From assembly GCF_001540865.1 (NCBI RefSeq), contig NC_033621.1:1707439-1771438 (forward strand): a stretch of 64,000 bases of DNA. The letters are read 5' to 3'. A program made the position numbers and the translations under genes. Each line of letters begins with the position of its first letter. Position 1 is the stretch's first letter. The notes under the pieces are model-generated. The model did no database searches, was not told the DNA's origin, and worked only from the letters and a program-made list of their open reading frames with translations. Below, piece by piece: positions 35,739 through 49,100 of the stretch. This stretch comes from Ananas comosus. Its lineage: Eukaryota; Streptophyta; Magnoliopsida; Poales; Bromeliaceae.

Positions 35739-35857
35739 ACACACTCCAAGGTCTAGTTTGGTAATATGGTGAGAAATTGTGAATTTTTTAGGTCTTGTAT
35801 AAAATATAAAAATAGTATTTTTAGTCACTATATTACCAAACTAGGTCAGAGTGTGCA
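35739..35857. mobile_element. Very short hairpin MITE
   Basis: About 120 bp: ACACTCCAAGGTCTAGTTTGG and TAATATGGTGA at the left are repeated in reverse complement as TCACTATATTACCAAACTAGG then TCAGAGTGTG at the right. Central part AT-rich. Confidence 0.65.
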
Positions 35858-36119
35858 AACACAGATATATCTCATTTGACTCGGTCCACTTTTTCTAAAA
35901 TACTTTGGATTCAAAGTATCTAACTCTTATTTTAAATTTTCTCTCATCGGAGCTATTCATATTTTGGGCACCTACTTTGGGCTGGGCTGTAGGAGAGCCC
36001 AAATAGGTGTTAAGTAATGGGCTGGGCTATATTAATGTTTCTCCCTTAGGTTGAACTGGACTGGTCTTTGTGGCATCTTTAGAAGGAACATAGATCACTC
36101 AATGATAGAGTGAATTTTT

Positions 36120-36480
36120 TTTTTTTTTCTAAAAAAAGGAAAATGTATATATGGACACCTTTTTTTAAGAAAAAAAATTATGGACACCTTTCAATAATGG
36201 GTCATTATCAAACCATTGAGATTTCCCTTATTAGGCAAAGGGGGAGAAAGGGGTAAGATCACGAGCTCGAGTCATAATAGCGACATTTGAGGTTCTAACA
36301 AAAATTATGTTCAAACTTGATGAAATTTTTCATATCAAATAGTACGATGTTGTAGATGTTGTTAGTATTTTGATTTAAAACAAGTGATTTAAAACTTTTT
36401 TATATGCTCATATGTTTTAAAACTTCAATTTGGCCTTTGGACTTTGTGGGCAGCCCACTGTCAATGGGCCTTGCCTGGGA
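36120..36480. other. Intergenic AT-rich DNA
   Basis: Poly-T at about 36115-36129. No gene recognised. Confidence 0.45.
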
Positions 36481-37150
36481 GCCCAAGCTTTGGTCTCTTT
36501 TCATGTGGTGTTTAGTCTCACATTGGAAAGAGACCCTCACTTGCTCTGGTTTATATTTTACTTTATTCTCATTGTTATTACTTGGGAAGTGATGAGAATG
36601 AAGCTCTCGTCTAAATACACACGAGCCGAGCCGGGCGGCGGCGCGCGTGAACCCGGTTCATTTTATTTTTGTTACACTTTTCTTTTATTATTTTATTTTT
36701 GGCCTTACCTGGATTAGGTCCAGATTTGGTCCAGTCGAAGGGTCGCACCTCGGGACTCAACCAGCCCCAACGGTCTACCTCGGGAAGGTGGTCTTCCCGT
36801 TGGAACCCTTCTTTTGCTCTCCTATTTACTAGGGTGAGTGGCTGGGTTAGGACAGTAGTGACATACAGAAACCCTAGCCTGAGCTTCTCCCCTTTTCTCT
36901 CTTCTCCTTCTTCTTCACTGTTTTGCTGGATCTCTGAAAAGCTGTGACGGTTCGTTCTTGCGCCACCCTGAAGCCGTGCCGACGGGGTGGACGAAGGTCG
37001 TTGTATCGCTAGGAGTGATTGCCGGCGCCTCGTACGTGGAGGGGCAATCTTGCTTCTAGGACAGTGCAATCGCACGCCTCGACTCACAGGCTCCATCTAA
37101 TCCTTTATTCTCTATAGTTTTTATTTATTTCGTTCTTAATCAACGTTTCT
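36481..37150. mobile_element. Possible solo LTR or LTR-retrotransposon fragment
   Basis: A mixed-GC island with motifs common in LTRs and leaders (TCTCACATTGGAAAGAGACC, AAACCCTAGCC, pyrimidine-rich TTCTCCCCTTTTCTC), no conserved reading frame, and abrupt change to AT-rich DNA at both sides. No second LTR, primer site or target duplication was found, so this is tentative. Confidence 0.3.
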
Positions 37151-37371
37151 AAAAACAGTAGTTAAGTTGTTTTCAAACAAAATTGTTTATACAAATATTT
37201 GACTAAAGATTTCGAAAGAGAACTAATATTTTCCAACAGATGTTCAAATCCCAAAGAGCTTAAGTATCAGAAATATTTTACTAAACCATTTATATCCCAG
37301 AGTTTGACTAAAGAGGTCTTGAATTCGAATCTTAGGTGGAAGGACTTTCATCAGGAGTTTGGACAGTTCTT

Positions 37372-37375
<4 letters not shown>

Positions 37376-37409
<34 letters not shown>
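37376..37409. repeat. (GA)n microsatellite downstream of PrxQ
   Basis: A pure GA run in the 3' flank of the minus-strand peroxiredoxin gene. Confidence 0.9.
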
Positions 37410-37413
<4 letters not shown>

Positions 37414-37671
37414 CACTATCCGAATTAGTCTATATTTACGACGAATTCCGAATATAAGGCAACAAATTAACCAAACTAAGTTACAATGGTTTGATTAAGA
37501 AAGGTTTTCCTTGAGACACAGTTTGCATCAAAAAGTGAACATTCTACAACAAACTACCAAACATATACATGATGTTCAAATACAGATGAATAAGCAGCAG
37601 TAAAGAAGACCAGAATAGAATGGTACCACAATGTTAAAAAGAAAAAAGAAAAGAAGAAGAAGAAGATGTTC

Positions 37672-39524
37672 TCAGATGCTTTGAAGTAGCTTTAAGGTCT
37701 CCTCTACATGCTTCTCAGGTTGGAATTGGTTGTTGTAAACCAACTGAACCACACCATTCCTATCCAAGACATAGGTTTGCCTCCCAGGTAGTGTGCCAAA
37801 GAGATCAGAGGGAACCCCCCACCCCTTCCTCACTTTGTTCCCTTCATCACTCAGAAGAGTGAATGGTAGCCTATACTTTGTAGCAAATGCCTGTAAAAAA
37901 CATCGAACAATTTTAATCGGCGCATTATTAGATTAAAAAAAAAAAGCATTAGATCAGAGCCAAAAGTAAGGGTTTTTCCCATACTAGTCCTTAAAAGTAG
38001 CATCATGCATGGTTTCTGAAACCACATCAATTGTACACTGCAGTCACAAAAGCTAGCTTATAGTAGTATTTTCGATGAATAATATTCCGTAAATCAATTC
38101 TTCTCAAATTTAAGACTTTTCGAAAGGAAATGCCTCCACAAGCATCACAGAATTTTTTTTTTTCCCCAGGAAAGTTTGAACTTCACAAAGTTTACTAGCG
38201 AAACAGATTTATAAGAACCATTACAGAAAGGCATCATTCTATATACCTTGTGAGAGGAAGGATCATCACCACTGATTCCAACAACCTCTGCTCCCGCTTT
38301 TTTGAACTTCTCATAGGAGTCTCTAAAGGCACAGGCCTGATGATTAAACATGACAACACCATATATAGTAGGTCACATGATAGCCGAAAAAGGGTAGAGG
38401 AATGAGTTCTTCTTCATTAATGTAAGAAGATCAAGGAAAAAATAAAAAATTGTTCACTCATAATTGTACATGGTTATTTCATGGTAAAGTTCCGTAATTT
38501 TCGTCTCTTTGTAGGTTAATCTTGCAGTTACAACCGTAATTTTCGCTGTCAAAATTAACAAAACGCAGAATAATATCACGAAAGCGAGATATGCCCATGT
38601 TTCGAAGACAAAATATTCTTAAAAACTTACATTTATGATTTATTTGGGGAATTTATAGGTCATATATGAAACTAATTAAACTTTAACTATACACTTTTTC
38701 CTAATAAAAGATTCGGTTAGTAATGTAATTCTAAGGTTTCAGAAAAAATATTAATCTTTTCTTATATGATAATGTTTCTTCATCTGCTATGCCAAAATAA
38801 ATTAGACTATAAGTTCTCAACACCAACGACCAAACCGATCGATATCCTTATATTGGTTGCACCCAAACCGGAGTTATAGTCGATCAAATTGCTGATTATA
38901 TCATGCAAGATCAATAAATAATTCTTGGTCCATTTGAAATTCAAGCAAGTGGTCATCTTAACCACCAATTGATTTGAACCCAAACTACATTTATTAAATT
39001 TTTTTTTTTTTTTTTACCTCTTTGGTGCACCCAGGTGTCTCATCTGCTGGGTAGAAGTAGACCACCACTGGTTTGCCTTTGAATTTGGAGAGAGAGACAG
39101 TCTTCCCATCCTGGTCCTTTAGAGTGAAATTAGGAGGCACATCACCTTTGGACACCTACAAAAAACATCCTACCACATGTGTCTTAGCATCATATATTTT
39201 TATACTTTTCTAAAAAAAAAAAAAAATGTTACATTCACAAAACATTTTTTGAAAGGAAAAGGCCAAAGTTGTGCATTGAAGAGATTTTTTTTTTTTTTTT
39301 TTTTTTTGTACCTTTGCAGAAATGGGTGACCTGTGATGAGGGAGTGAAGGAGGGGAGGAGGGAAATGAGGAAGATGGGGTGGACAGAGTGGGGAATTTGA
39401 GGCCAAAAAGTAGGGAATGTGAGGATCTGGGGAGGGTGGGGAGAGCTGGGGAGGGGAAATTTTTGGTTGGTCTTGTGAAATTGAGGAGGGGGAGAGGGTG
39501 CTTTGTGAAGCAGGTGCAAGCCAT
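37672..39524 (-). CDS. PRXQ: Peroxiredoxin Q, chloroplastic
   Basis: Thioredoxin-dependent peroxidase of the chloroplast that reduces H2O2 and alkyl hydroperoxides. Exons 39524-39312, 39155-39018, 38336-38247 and 37890-37672 total 660 bases (219 aa plus stop), the family length. Exon 1 is a Ser/Pro/Thr-rich transit peptide starting [14 protein letters not shown] and ending SPISAK. The mature protein begins [18 protein letters not shown]. The peroxidatic and resolving cysteines are both present five residues apart in [12 protein letters not shown], the atypical 2-Cys arrangement of PrxQ. Other signatures: [46 protein letters not shown], and the end [16 protein letters not shown]. Splice borders are canonical and phases join. 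Not part of a cluster. Confidence 0.97.
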
Positions 39525-39873
39525 TTGAGAGAATTATGGAGATTCTGGAGGAGCTCTTGCTGCGTTAATTTCCCTTTCTGTTTCTCTTGGGGGTGGGGGT
39601 TGGAGGAAAAGGTGAGGGATGAGGAGGGGTTTAAGGTTGGTTCTGAGTGTTGGATGGGAGGGATAGGATGTCTTTGGCGTGGCCAATTGCTGGCCTTTTC
39701 AGGATGGGTGGGGAAGGAAAATAAATAAAAAAAATAAAAAAATAAAGAAAGAAAAAAAGAAGGAAGGAAAAAGACCTTAGGTCCTCTAACGTGGACAGAA
39801 CCCTGGTAGTGCAGGTGTGATTGCCAATCAAATATCACCATCTACTTTATTAACTATATACCTTTTTTTTTTA

Positions 39874-40031
39874 CTGATTGTCTTTAGAGCAAGTAGCAAA
39901 AGGTTTGATGGTTGGTACTCGAGACCTAAGTTCGAATCCTAGTTGATTCACATTTCCAGCTAAATTTTTTTCTAAATGAAATAAATGAAACGGGTAGCGT
40001 GCTACCTATCTCTCTCTCAAAAAAAAAAAAA
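39874..40031 (+). mobile_element. tRNA-derived SINE copy 4 (best 3' end)
   Basis: Starts TGATTGTCTTTAGAGCAAGT; A-box-like TAGCAAAAGG; B-box AGTTCGAATCC; body GTTGATTCACATTTCCAGC; 3' end ATGAAACGGGTAGCGTGCTAC, then CTATCTCTCTCTC and an A tail. Its 3' end matches the LINE remnant at 52083-52655. It lies about 350 bp upstream of the PrxQ start codon. Confidence 0.8.
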
Positions 40032-41011
40032 CTATATACTTATTTTTCTTTATTATTTCTTTTCTCTTTTTATAAAACAAGTGACTGAACTAACTTTTGA
40101 TCTAATATCCCCTGACATAAAAGAATTGACAACCCTTCCTAGGATACGGATTCTCTGCAAATCTGATATGCAGCAGCAAGTTCTTAGCCCTGATTGCTTT
40201 ACTACCCACTCATTTGGAGATGAAACATATTTCAAACTGTTTGCTTGTTAGCCTGCTAGCAGATCACTGCAAATGATTGAGATGCGTCTTGCATTATGAA
40301 TGAACAGTAGTTTCATTGTCAACGTACAGAATATCATGTGGATCAGATTTGTCTCTTTAAATCTTAAATTAACCTTTATTATTCAAAATTCTATTTAAGC
40401 CGTTAAATGGCTTCCTCATTTAAAGACAAATGTGGGTCGTAAAGTTCTCGATCGCTACTCGCTAGGGCCATAGAGAATTGAATTGCTTTTTATAGGTACT
40501 ATGCACGCACATGCAATCTCATGAGCCAAAAAAAAAAAAACCTGTGCACGAATATGATCCCCCTAAATAACCACCAATCGCCACTAAAATAGCTAATTGT
40601 ACAATTTTTCTCTCTTTTGTGTGTGCGCGCGCGTGTTTGTGTACATAAGCCTGTAGAGAAATTGGACCCAACTACCGTTATAATGACGAGTTTAGCAACG
40701 AAGGTGAAGGGAAAAGGTGTCAGATAACGTGCAATATAAAGAAACACACTCATTCTCATACTTTGCTTTTATTTAAAGGATAATGTTAGTTCCTGAATCC
40801 GGGTGATTAGGTATGCTCGTGTTTGCATAGGGCGTTCAGCAACAGGATCATTTGTTAATTAGAAGTGGGGGCAAAAAAAGAGAAGAGAAAATCTAGTGAA
40901 AAAAACAACAATTGAAAACAAGTATTCAAAAGCTAAACAAAACAGAATGCTTGTCTCTACTAAGACTTCATTATTCTGCAAACATCAGAATTACTGGAGA
41001 AGCAAGTAATT

Positions 41012-41048
<37 letters not shown>

Positions 41049-41399
41049 AAAGGAGCCTCTTTAATTTTCACAAATCCAGGGAGGAGCGTAGCGTATGCAT
41101 AAATTGCGATTTACACGGATTACACACTACAAATGTGGAGAAAAACAGACTGCAAAAAGAGAAGTGTCTCTGCGCCAATTGGCATTGTAACCTAGGAAAT
41201 CTATATGTCCAAACTCGGCAAAAAAACTAATAAATCACAACAAGGTGCGGAGGACATGACCGACGTATGAATCACCTAAAGAAGATTATATATATATATA
41301 ATCACAAACTACAGATGCCGTGCAACATCTAGTCGGAAAATTTGAGTGTTATACAGCTCAAGCCATATTTTATATACTCACACTCCAGTTCCCATGAGG
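40032..41399. other. Intergenic DNA between PrxQ and CIP7-like
   Basis: No coding exon. A (GA)n run is at 41017-41045 and a short GTGTGCGCGCGCG run at 40619-40633. The part near 41400 is probably the 3' UTR of the CIP7-like gene. Confidence 0.5.
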
Positions 41400-44300
41400 T
41401 CACCTGAGCTTGGATTCGCTCCCTTTGGTTCGGAAGGATGAAAGCGAGAAGAAAGAGCGAGGAGCTGCAGATTTTCAGATAATGGATTACAGCATTAGTA
41501 CAGGAGAAAAAAATCTTTAGAAGTTTAAAACTACATTTGCACACCAAACAAGTTTTCCTCGACTAGTCGGCAATATGCTAATCGGCAATTTCTAGCACAC
41601 AGCTCACAAATCAATAGGGCAAAATTGGATCTTAAAATTTCATGGAGATGTGAACATTGCACACGCGGGGTTTCTTTACAATGTAGCCTTACTTTTGTGG
41701 CTTGAACCAGTGCATGGGACAAGCATCAACTATCAAACTAAGTGAGAGACTCGAGGGAGCCCGAGCAAACCTAGAATATTAAATTTTGAGTGTAACAAAA
41801 GAATTTCTCATCTAGTAGTTACCTTTAAGAGAACTTCCGGTGAGATGATCCTCCCTTAACTTGAAGTTGGCAGGAGGATTGGGAATGGAACTGCGCAAGG
41901 ATTGAGCTGCAGATAAGGAATTACATTAATTTAGCATGCTCAGAAATAACTACATCTACCTGATTGTCAAAATAAAATACCAACAAAAACTTTTTTGTGT
42001 TTTTTTTTTTTCCAAATTATCTTATTATGTTGGAAAAGAAACAATTAACAGAAAGTCTAACATAATCTATTCCTTTCTCCCAAAGGCAACTACTAGATTA
42101 CAGTAGAGAAAATAACAGAAAAAGTTTACACTTAATTAGTTCATTTAGTTGACAGTAGAGTGAATTCAAGACCAAAGTGATCACTGTAGGAAAAATGGCT
42201 AACAAGGATCAATTACTGATTACAAATTAGTTCATTCAGTTGACAGTAGAGTGAATTCAAGACCAAAGTGATCACTGCAGGAAAAATGGCTAACAAGGAT
42301 CAATTACCAGTTACCTTGTTCACTGAAGATCTCGCACTCGTTGAAACCATCATAAGAAGAAAGAGGCGGGTAGCCCATTCTTGATTTTCTCGGCTCATCA
42401 CGGCCATCGTCCACATCATCATCCCCTTCAGAAGCAGTTGAGGCTGACACCCAATCATTCACTAAAATATCAGCACCCCGGCTCTTCCTCCCAAACTTCA
42501 ATAATCTCTTGAACCCTTTCGTCACATCTTTTCTTGGTTGTTGAGATGGATTAGTACTAAGCATAGTTGGCATCTGAGCGCTCCCCCACTTTTTCCTCGT
42601 TCGAGCAGCATCAGCCTCCATCATCTGATTCAGTGGGTGAGAGTTCCATGAAATCGGACTTCCCGTAGCTGAATCGATTGAAGCATCAAAGTCCGATGTC
42701 TCATGTGTATAAGAAAAATTATGGGGATTCCATGATCTAGGACTTTCGGTCGGTGAATCCTGTACATTTCCTGCAAATGTACCAAACTTGGAAGCTGCGG
42801 TGGCAGCAGCAGAAGACACATTCATTGCAAAAGTATCATCATTTTCTGAACCAAGATCATCGGTATTCCCATATTCTTGACTCAATCTTGCTTTTTCACT
42901 ATCTGAGTCTGCTTGAAAATCCCTAGGGTTTTCTTCACTAGATGTTCTTTCAAGCTCTTCATCCTTGATAATGTCGGGTGTATCCTCTTGCAGACACCCA
43001 ACTTCTTCCCAATCCTCTCCGTTTTGGGATGCATCAGAAACCATCGAGGCTGTATAACCAGCAGCACCAGGATTAATTCCATTGCCTTTCTTCAGAAATG
43101 ACTTTGAGCCACTCTTTTGGACCTTATTAACTAATGCTCCCTTATCATCATTCAGGGGTAAAAGATCTTTTAATTCACTAGAAACAGCTGTGCTTTGTCT
43201 CATGGACTGTGACCGTTGTGATTTCTCTTCCTTTAAAACGCTGTTTGTTTCCTCAACAATACTCTTGCTACGAGAGAAATTTCTCAACTGTGTGCGGGTA
43301 GTTATTCTGTTGACTCCAATTGATGGCTTAGTATTTTCCTTCCTAAAGTCTGAGAAGTTGGGAACTGATTGTGCAAGAGTATTTTCAGAAACGTTCCTGC
43401 GTTTTACAGAAGCAGAATTTGCAGCCTTCACAGAGGGCCTGGGAATTGATGCAACTGATGTCTGCAGAGTGGAGGAAGAAGCCACTTTAGCAGAAAACTG
43501 CTTCTTGGAATTGGTGCTTCTGGAAGAACTATCACCAGATAGGTAATCAGTGTAGGACTTCTCTTGGTCGTGACGAACCGGGTCAAAAAGTTCCTGCTCT
43601 CCCATTAGAGATTCGGTTGCCTGCCGAAAGAATGTCAGCAGGGTTTAACAAGAGATAAAAATCTAAAAGCTAATTGCAGAAAACTTTAATGAAATAGAGC
43701 CCTTAGCACTGTCCCATGGAGAGCTAAAAATCCACATTTAAAACCCTCAACTTTTGGACCTTCAGCACTAAACCATGCTCCTGTTGCATTTTTCACTCGA
43801 TATTCTTAAATTGTCACAAAAAATGTGAATACCCATTATAGTCAACTAAAAATGATGGCAAGGGGGTTAAGCATTGAGGGGCTCAATTTTTAACTCTCAG
43901 GGCGACAAAGTGCAAGTGGAAAAATTTTAATAGGTATACCCTAATCAGAAACTTGTAACATGATCAAGAAGAAGAAAAAGAAGTGAAGCCATAATACCTG
44001 GCCTTTATTTACAGAAGTGGAACAAACACTAAAATATCTCGTCTTTCGTGCAGGGCGATGAGCAGATGCCGAATCACGATCATCTTCAGATTCTGGGAAC
44101 TTGGCCCTCATCTCAGCCAGACTTCTTTCTAGGCTCTCATGCATTGCCTTCATCTTTTCTTCCTTTTGTGCTCTTTTCAATACCCACTCTTCCTTCAGCT
44201 TTGCATCCCTTCTTTGCATATATTTCTCATAAAAGTTTCCCCGAATTTCCTCTGATAAGCTAAGAGTGCCGAGCTTCTGCTTTACGCTATTGCTGTAGTC

Positions 44301-46136
44301 CTGATTGTGTACCATCTTTAAAAGCAAATTATAATCAAATTCAGGACCATCGCTAGAACCTTCTTTGACAAGACTCCTTGCTGGTTTCATACCCACAGTT
44401 TTTGGCACATTATCCACCTGCACATCTGAAGGTTTGCTTCTTCTTGAGGAAGTCATCTGATCATTCTGAACCCTGAGCTTGTGTGCAGCAAACAGTTTTT
44501 CCAACTCATTGGCCTTCATTTGCAACTCATCATTTAGCTCTTGGTTCCCCTTCGACGGCCTCATCACCTGATCCTGGTCTACAGAATTTTTGGTAAGTGG
44601 ATCGAACATCTGTGCGCTTTCGTTAGGCTTCTTCACCGGGAATACTGGTGCGGTACTTGTTTCATTAGCAAGAGTTTCATCTCCTTTTGTTTTTACAGGA
44701 AGAGATCGAGATGGTGCAGCATAAGAGGTTGACCCCTTTGCTTTAACTTCGTCTACTTTTCCAGGCAAACTTTTCCATGATCCAACAGCAGACAATTCGT
44801 TCTCAGCTTTTCCTGACTGTTGTTTCTTCACTCTAACAACATCTACTGCAGAAGAAATCTCCCAAGGCTGTCTGCGGGAATCTTCTTGGTCTCTGAGTCT
44901 CTGCTGAACTATTGCTGCTTTGCTATGGGATGTTAGAGGAAAATCTTCTTGATCTCTCACTGTGGAATTCACCTCTGAAGCAGGTTTAAATTGAGGTGGA
45001 ACAGCTCCACGATCTTTCTGTAAAGCCTCCTCATTTGAATCTGGAGGTGTTCTTAAGCGGGTCTGAGAAGCAGATTGCCTGCTCAGTCCGTGCTGCTCCA
45101 ACTTTTCTGTAAAATTATTTACCAAATTAACTCCCTGCTCCTTTTTCAGGGTTGATCCAATTTGGGTGCTAGAAATTGCAGCTTCTTTATCCTCGGTATA
45201 ATCTCTAGTTTTAGATGAAGACAACAGTGCACCAGCAGAAGAGGAGATGGTGATTGTGGTGGCAGTAGTGGAGGCGGCGGCAGCAGTGGTGGCGCTGGCA
45301 GGGATGGATGACGAGAAAGAGCCTGCTGCTGTGTTGTCCTTCTGACCCAACAATGACCTGGATGTTGCACTATCCCTCAACCTACTAACCTCCTCTTCTT
45401 CAGCTTTGCTACTGGAATGGGCCTGTGTATTAACAGAAGTAGGAGTCTCTACACAACTCCCACCGTCCTTCTTGTCACTAAAGAAGCTGTTACTACTAAC
45501 ACTAAGATCGATGCTCATGTCACTGGCACCGCTCCATCTCCTTAACACCGACTTTTCCATTGAGGTGTTAGAAGGTACCCTCCTGTGCTCCCCCTTCCCT
45601 GTAACCACCTTACCAGCACCACCAGTAATGCTGTTACTAGAAGTAGAAGACTGTTCTTTCTGCTTACTCTCAAAGAGATTAATCCTATCCTGCACACTAA
45701 GTCGCCTCGAAGCCGCTCCTCCACCAGCTTGTTGTGATGGCTGGGCTTCTGGTGCAGAAGAATGAATGGGCTCTTTATCTGCTTGTTTCTCCGTGAAGCG
45801 TCGAACAACAGGCTTGGGCTGCTGGCTTGTTGCGGGGTCTGCTTGACTTTCGCCTTGCTGTTGGGTATTGCTGAACTTATTGGGCCGAAGCCCATCACTA
45901 GTTCCAGAGAGCGGCTTGGTTGATCCACTTGGCTCTGATTCAGGCTCATCTATAGACATGTCTGAACCAGAGGAGGCACGGACATTCGCATCATCAAAGC
46001 TCTTCCATTGCGATGAAGCAGCTGGTGGCAAGTTCTTATAGCTTATAAGTTCGGGCCTCCGTTGGCAGAGTGAGATGAACTTGGCGCATGCTTCACTGGA
46101 TCAGTCGTTATAAAAAAATTATAAAAAAAAAATCAT

Positions 46137-46172
<36 letters not shown>

Positions 46173-49100
46173 TCCGGCTACTATACTCTTATGAGTACGA
46201 TCGCCTTCGTACCCACAAGTTGTTTGCAATGATAGAGCTTCCGAATCGACGATCCATACCTTTAAACATTATCTAGAGCATTTAAAACTTCTAGAAATCA
46301 AATTTTATAATTTTTCGATATCATTTACCTTACGATCAAAAGCTCACAAAATTGACAATTTTTAACGGTCGGTATGAAATATTTGCTAGTTTAACGGTGA
46401 AAAAGAATCGGAATAGGTTGAATTTTTGATAGAAAATTCTATTCACTACCTAAATAAAGATCGATAACTCCGATCTTAAATTGAAGAATCCGATCGTCCA
46501 TTTTTAGAATGTCGTTCGATTCTAACCGTTCATTTTATACCCGCTTGATGGACTCTATAATGATTTCGAAAAATTACAAAATTTATTTTCTAGAAGTTTC
46601 AAATACTCTAGATCATGTTTAATGGTGTGGATCGTCGATTTGAAAACCCCAACATCGAAAACAACTTATGAGTACGAAGGGCTCTATACTCATAAAAGTA
46701 TAGTAGCCCTACTCTATATATATATATATATATATATATGAAGAATTAGTAAGAGGGAAGAAAAGAAAGGACAAAGGAAGAAAGAATCTGGGAATATGAC
46801 TAAAGAAGAAGATGCACTTTTTATTCTATGAAAGCTATTCTGAGCCTCTGACCAACTAATTATGTTTGAAGGAGGAAAAGAGTAGTCCATTATTAGTTTA
46901 GGCATACAAGTCCAATCCGTATGAAACCATTGACATATGACTTTCTAGTTTCCTACAATATGCAATCAGTAATTTAAGTTGTCTTTGTTTGATTTTATCT
47001 TTTTTTTAAACTATTTCAGGTTTGGCAGTGTTCATACTTTAAACGAGGTGCACCAAAATGATCTGCAAAGAGAAGCAGCTCAGAGACATTGTCAAGGGTG
47101 AAGCCAGCAGAGGTCGCTCGAGCACAAGCAGTGGCTAGGTCTTGTTTAACAGCAACAAGCCGCACATCAATAGCCCTGAGAAGCTCCTTCCTGGAAAAAA
47201 AAAAAAAGAAAAAAAAAGAAAACACACACAATGGCTTCATGAGATTATTCTATAACTGAAAAACATCATGCAGTTTTTCTTCATTTTAGTCACACTCCCA
47301 ATTTTCTTCTAACAGTATTCACTCTTAGCTATAAAATGTGTGACTCAACGCCTTGAGAATGTTGAAGTAGAACTCAGGTAGCACAAGCTTCGGTTAGTAT
47401 GTGGTTATTATTATGTTTGATATAATAATGTACGTCTAAATGCTTCGACATATTTGTCTTGAAAACCTTTTCAATCTATTTATCCCCCAAGTACAAAAGT
47501 AGTGTTGGCTTCATTAGTCCGACCTGAATTTTCTTAAGATGCTTACAAAGATACAGAACAGTTTCTAATCAACTTTGGATGGAGCTACTGAAATGATGAG
47601 AGTTTCAACAGAAATATATGAAAAAACAGAAAGAGTTGAGTGTAGAGAGAGACAGAAAGAGATAGATATGAAGAACAGCAAAATCTGAGATGGAAATGAA
47701 CATCTACTGTTTCTTGTCTCCCTGTAATGTTTCAAAAAATTCAAGAATCTGAACCCAGAAACTCTCAAGATTTTACAGGCTGAACTAGGCTACACCAACA
47801 AGAAAAAAAGGGAAGAAGAGCGGGCAAAAGTCAATATAACTGATTAGGATGGTATACAGCTTATAGATCACAAGAGATTTTCTACTTGTTCCTCTATCAG
47901 TCCAAACAAGTTTTATAACATTGCATTTAGTCAACGGTAGCTGCCAATAATTATGACAAAGAAAAAGATGTAATTGTCTATACTCGGACAAATCTCAGCT
48001 TTGCATCTTTGAAATTAAGAATTAAATCAAGAAAGCTACTTTTAGCAAATTCAGTCATTTCCAAAATCAAATTCTTCCTGGCTTATGTAATGGTTATGTG
48101 ATAATTCAACAAAAAGGCTTAAGGATATAGTAGCATATGCTCAAGTAAACTACCAATAATTGTTATGAAGTAATTCGGCTTTTGGCAATGGCAAAGTTTC
48201 AAACTTCAAAGAAAGGCTAGATTGCTGATATGAGTGAACAAAAGGATGCATAAGATAGAAGAAAGATCAATTAAGGAACAAGCATAATGGCCCCATTCGG
48301 AATGCAACAAACTCATGCAATTGAGAAGTAAGCATTTATAATCTCTGCGGTCATTGCACAGCATGTTCCAAGCACAACAGTTAGTCAATAAAAGAACAGT
48401 CCAAGAACCAAAACCGAGATATATGATCGAGCATAATCTAGATTTGTTATCCTACATCATTCCTGCTGTGTAGCATGTCACGATTAAGTAAAGAGAACAG
48501 TGAACAATTAATCCTGACTTCTCTCCCAAACCAAGATTGATTGTAGTCAAATAAGTCAGAGCATTCTAACCTGAAATTAACTAGAAGAAAATTACTTACT
48601 TTGTCATGTCAGCAGCTGCAGCAGTTGTTTCGCTTTCACCTAAATAAAAAGCAAGAAAACTTTGCGCTTACATGATGAATACAACTTAATAAGCCACAGG
48701 AGTACAAGAAAGTTCAAGTAGAAATGCATGCTTGTTCATGCTATTTCCCTAAACAAGGAAATAGATCAAGTCTATCAAATAAAACAGAATAACATAAGCA
48801 AACAGCCAGTTCTATGCATAGACAATTTGTTACTTGTAGCTTTATGCATCAAGTGAGGAAGTAGGCTAACAGAGAGAAATGATAAATCCTGTCCTCACTG
48901 CGGCAACCCTCCTGGTTGTGCTTCAACAGTACAATGGTTTCTAATTTCCGAGCAAAGAAAAGCCGTTTTAAGGTCATCTTCTTTGTGCACTTTCCTTAGT
49001 GACTAAATAACTAGAATATAAACTGGGACGTCTAAGAAATCTGCATGGACAATGGAACTGATCTAAAGGGCATGCACACTCCTTTATTATTTTATCTAAA

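Noticed and set aside
36404..37096. Several overlapping frames on both strands
   Set aside because: Located in the LTR-like island; no conserved gag/pol motif and no consistent frame.
39200..39841. 213-codon minus-strand frame over PrxQ exon 1
   Set aside because: Different frame from the recognised transit peptide; Pro/Ser-rich by composition and runs through poly-T tracts.
43082..43546. 154-codon plus-strand frame opposite CIP7-like exon 8
   Set aside because: Antisense shadow of a conserved coding exon.
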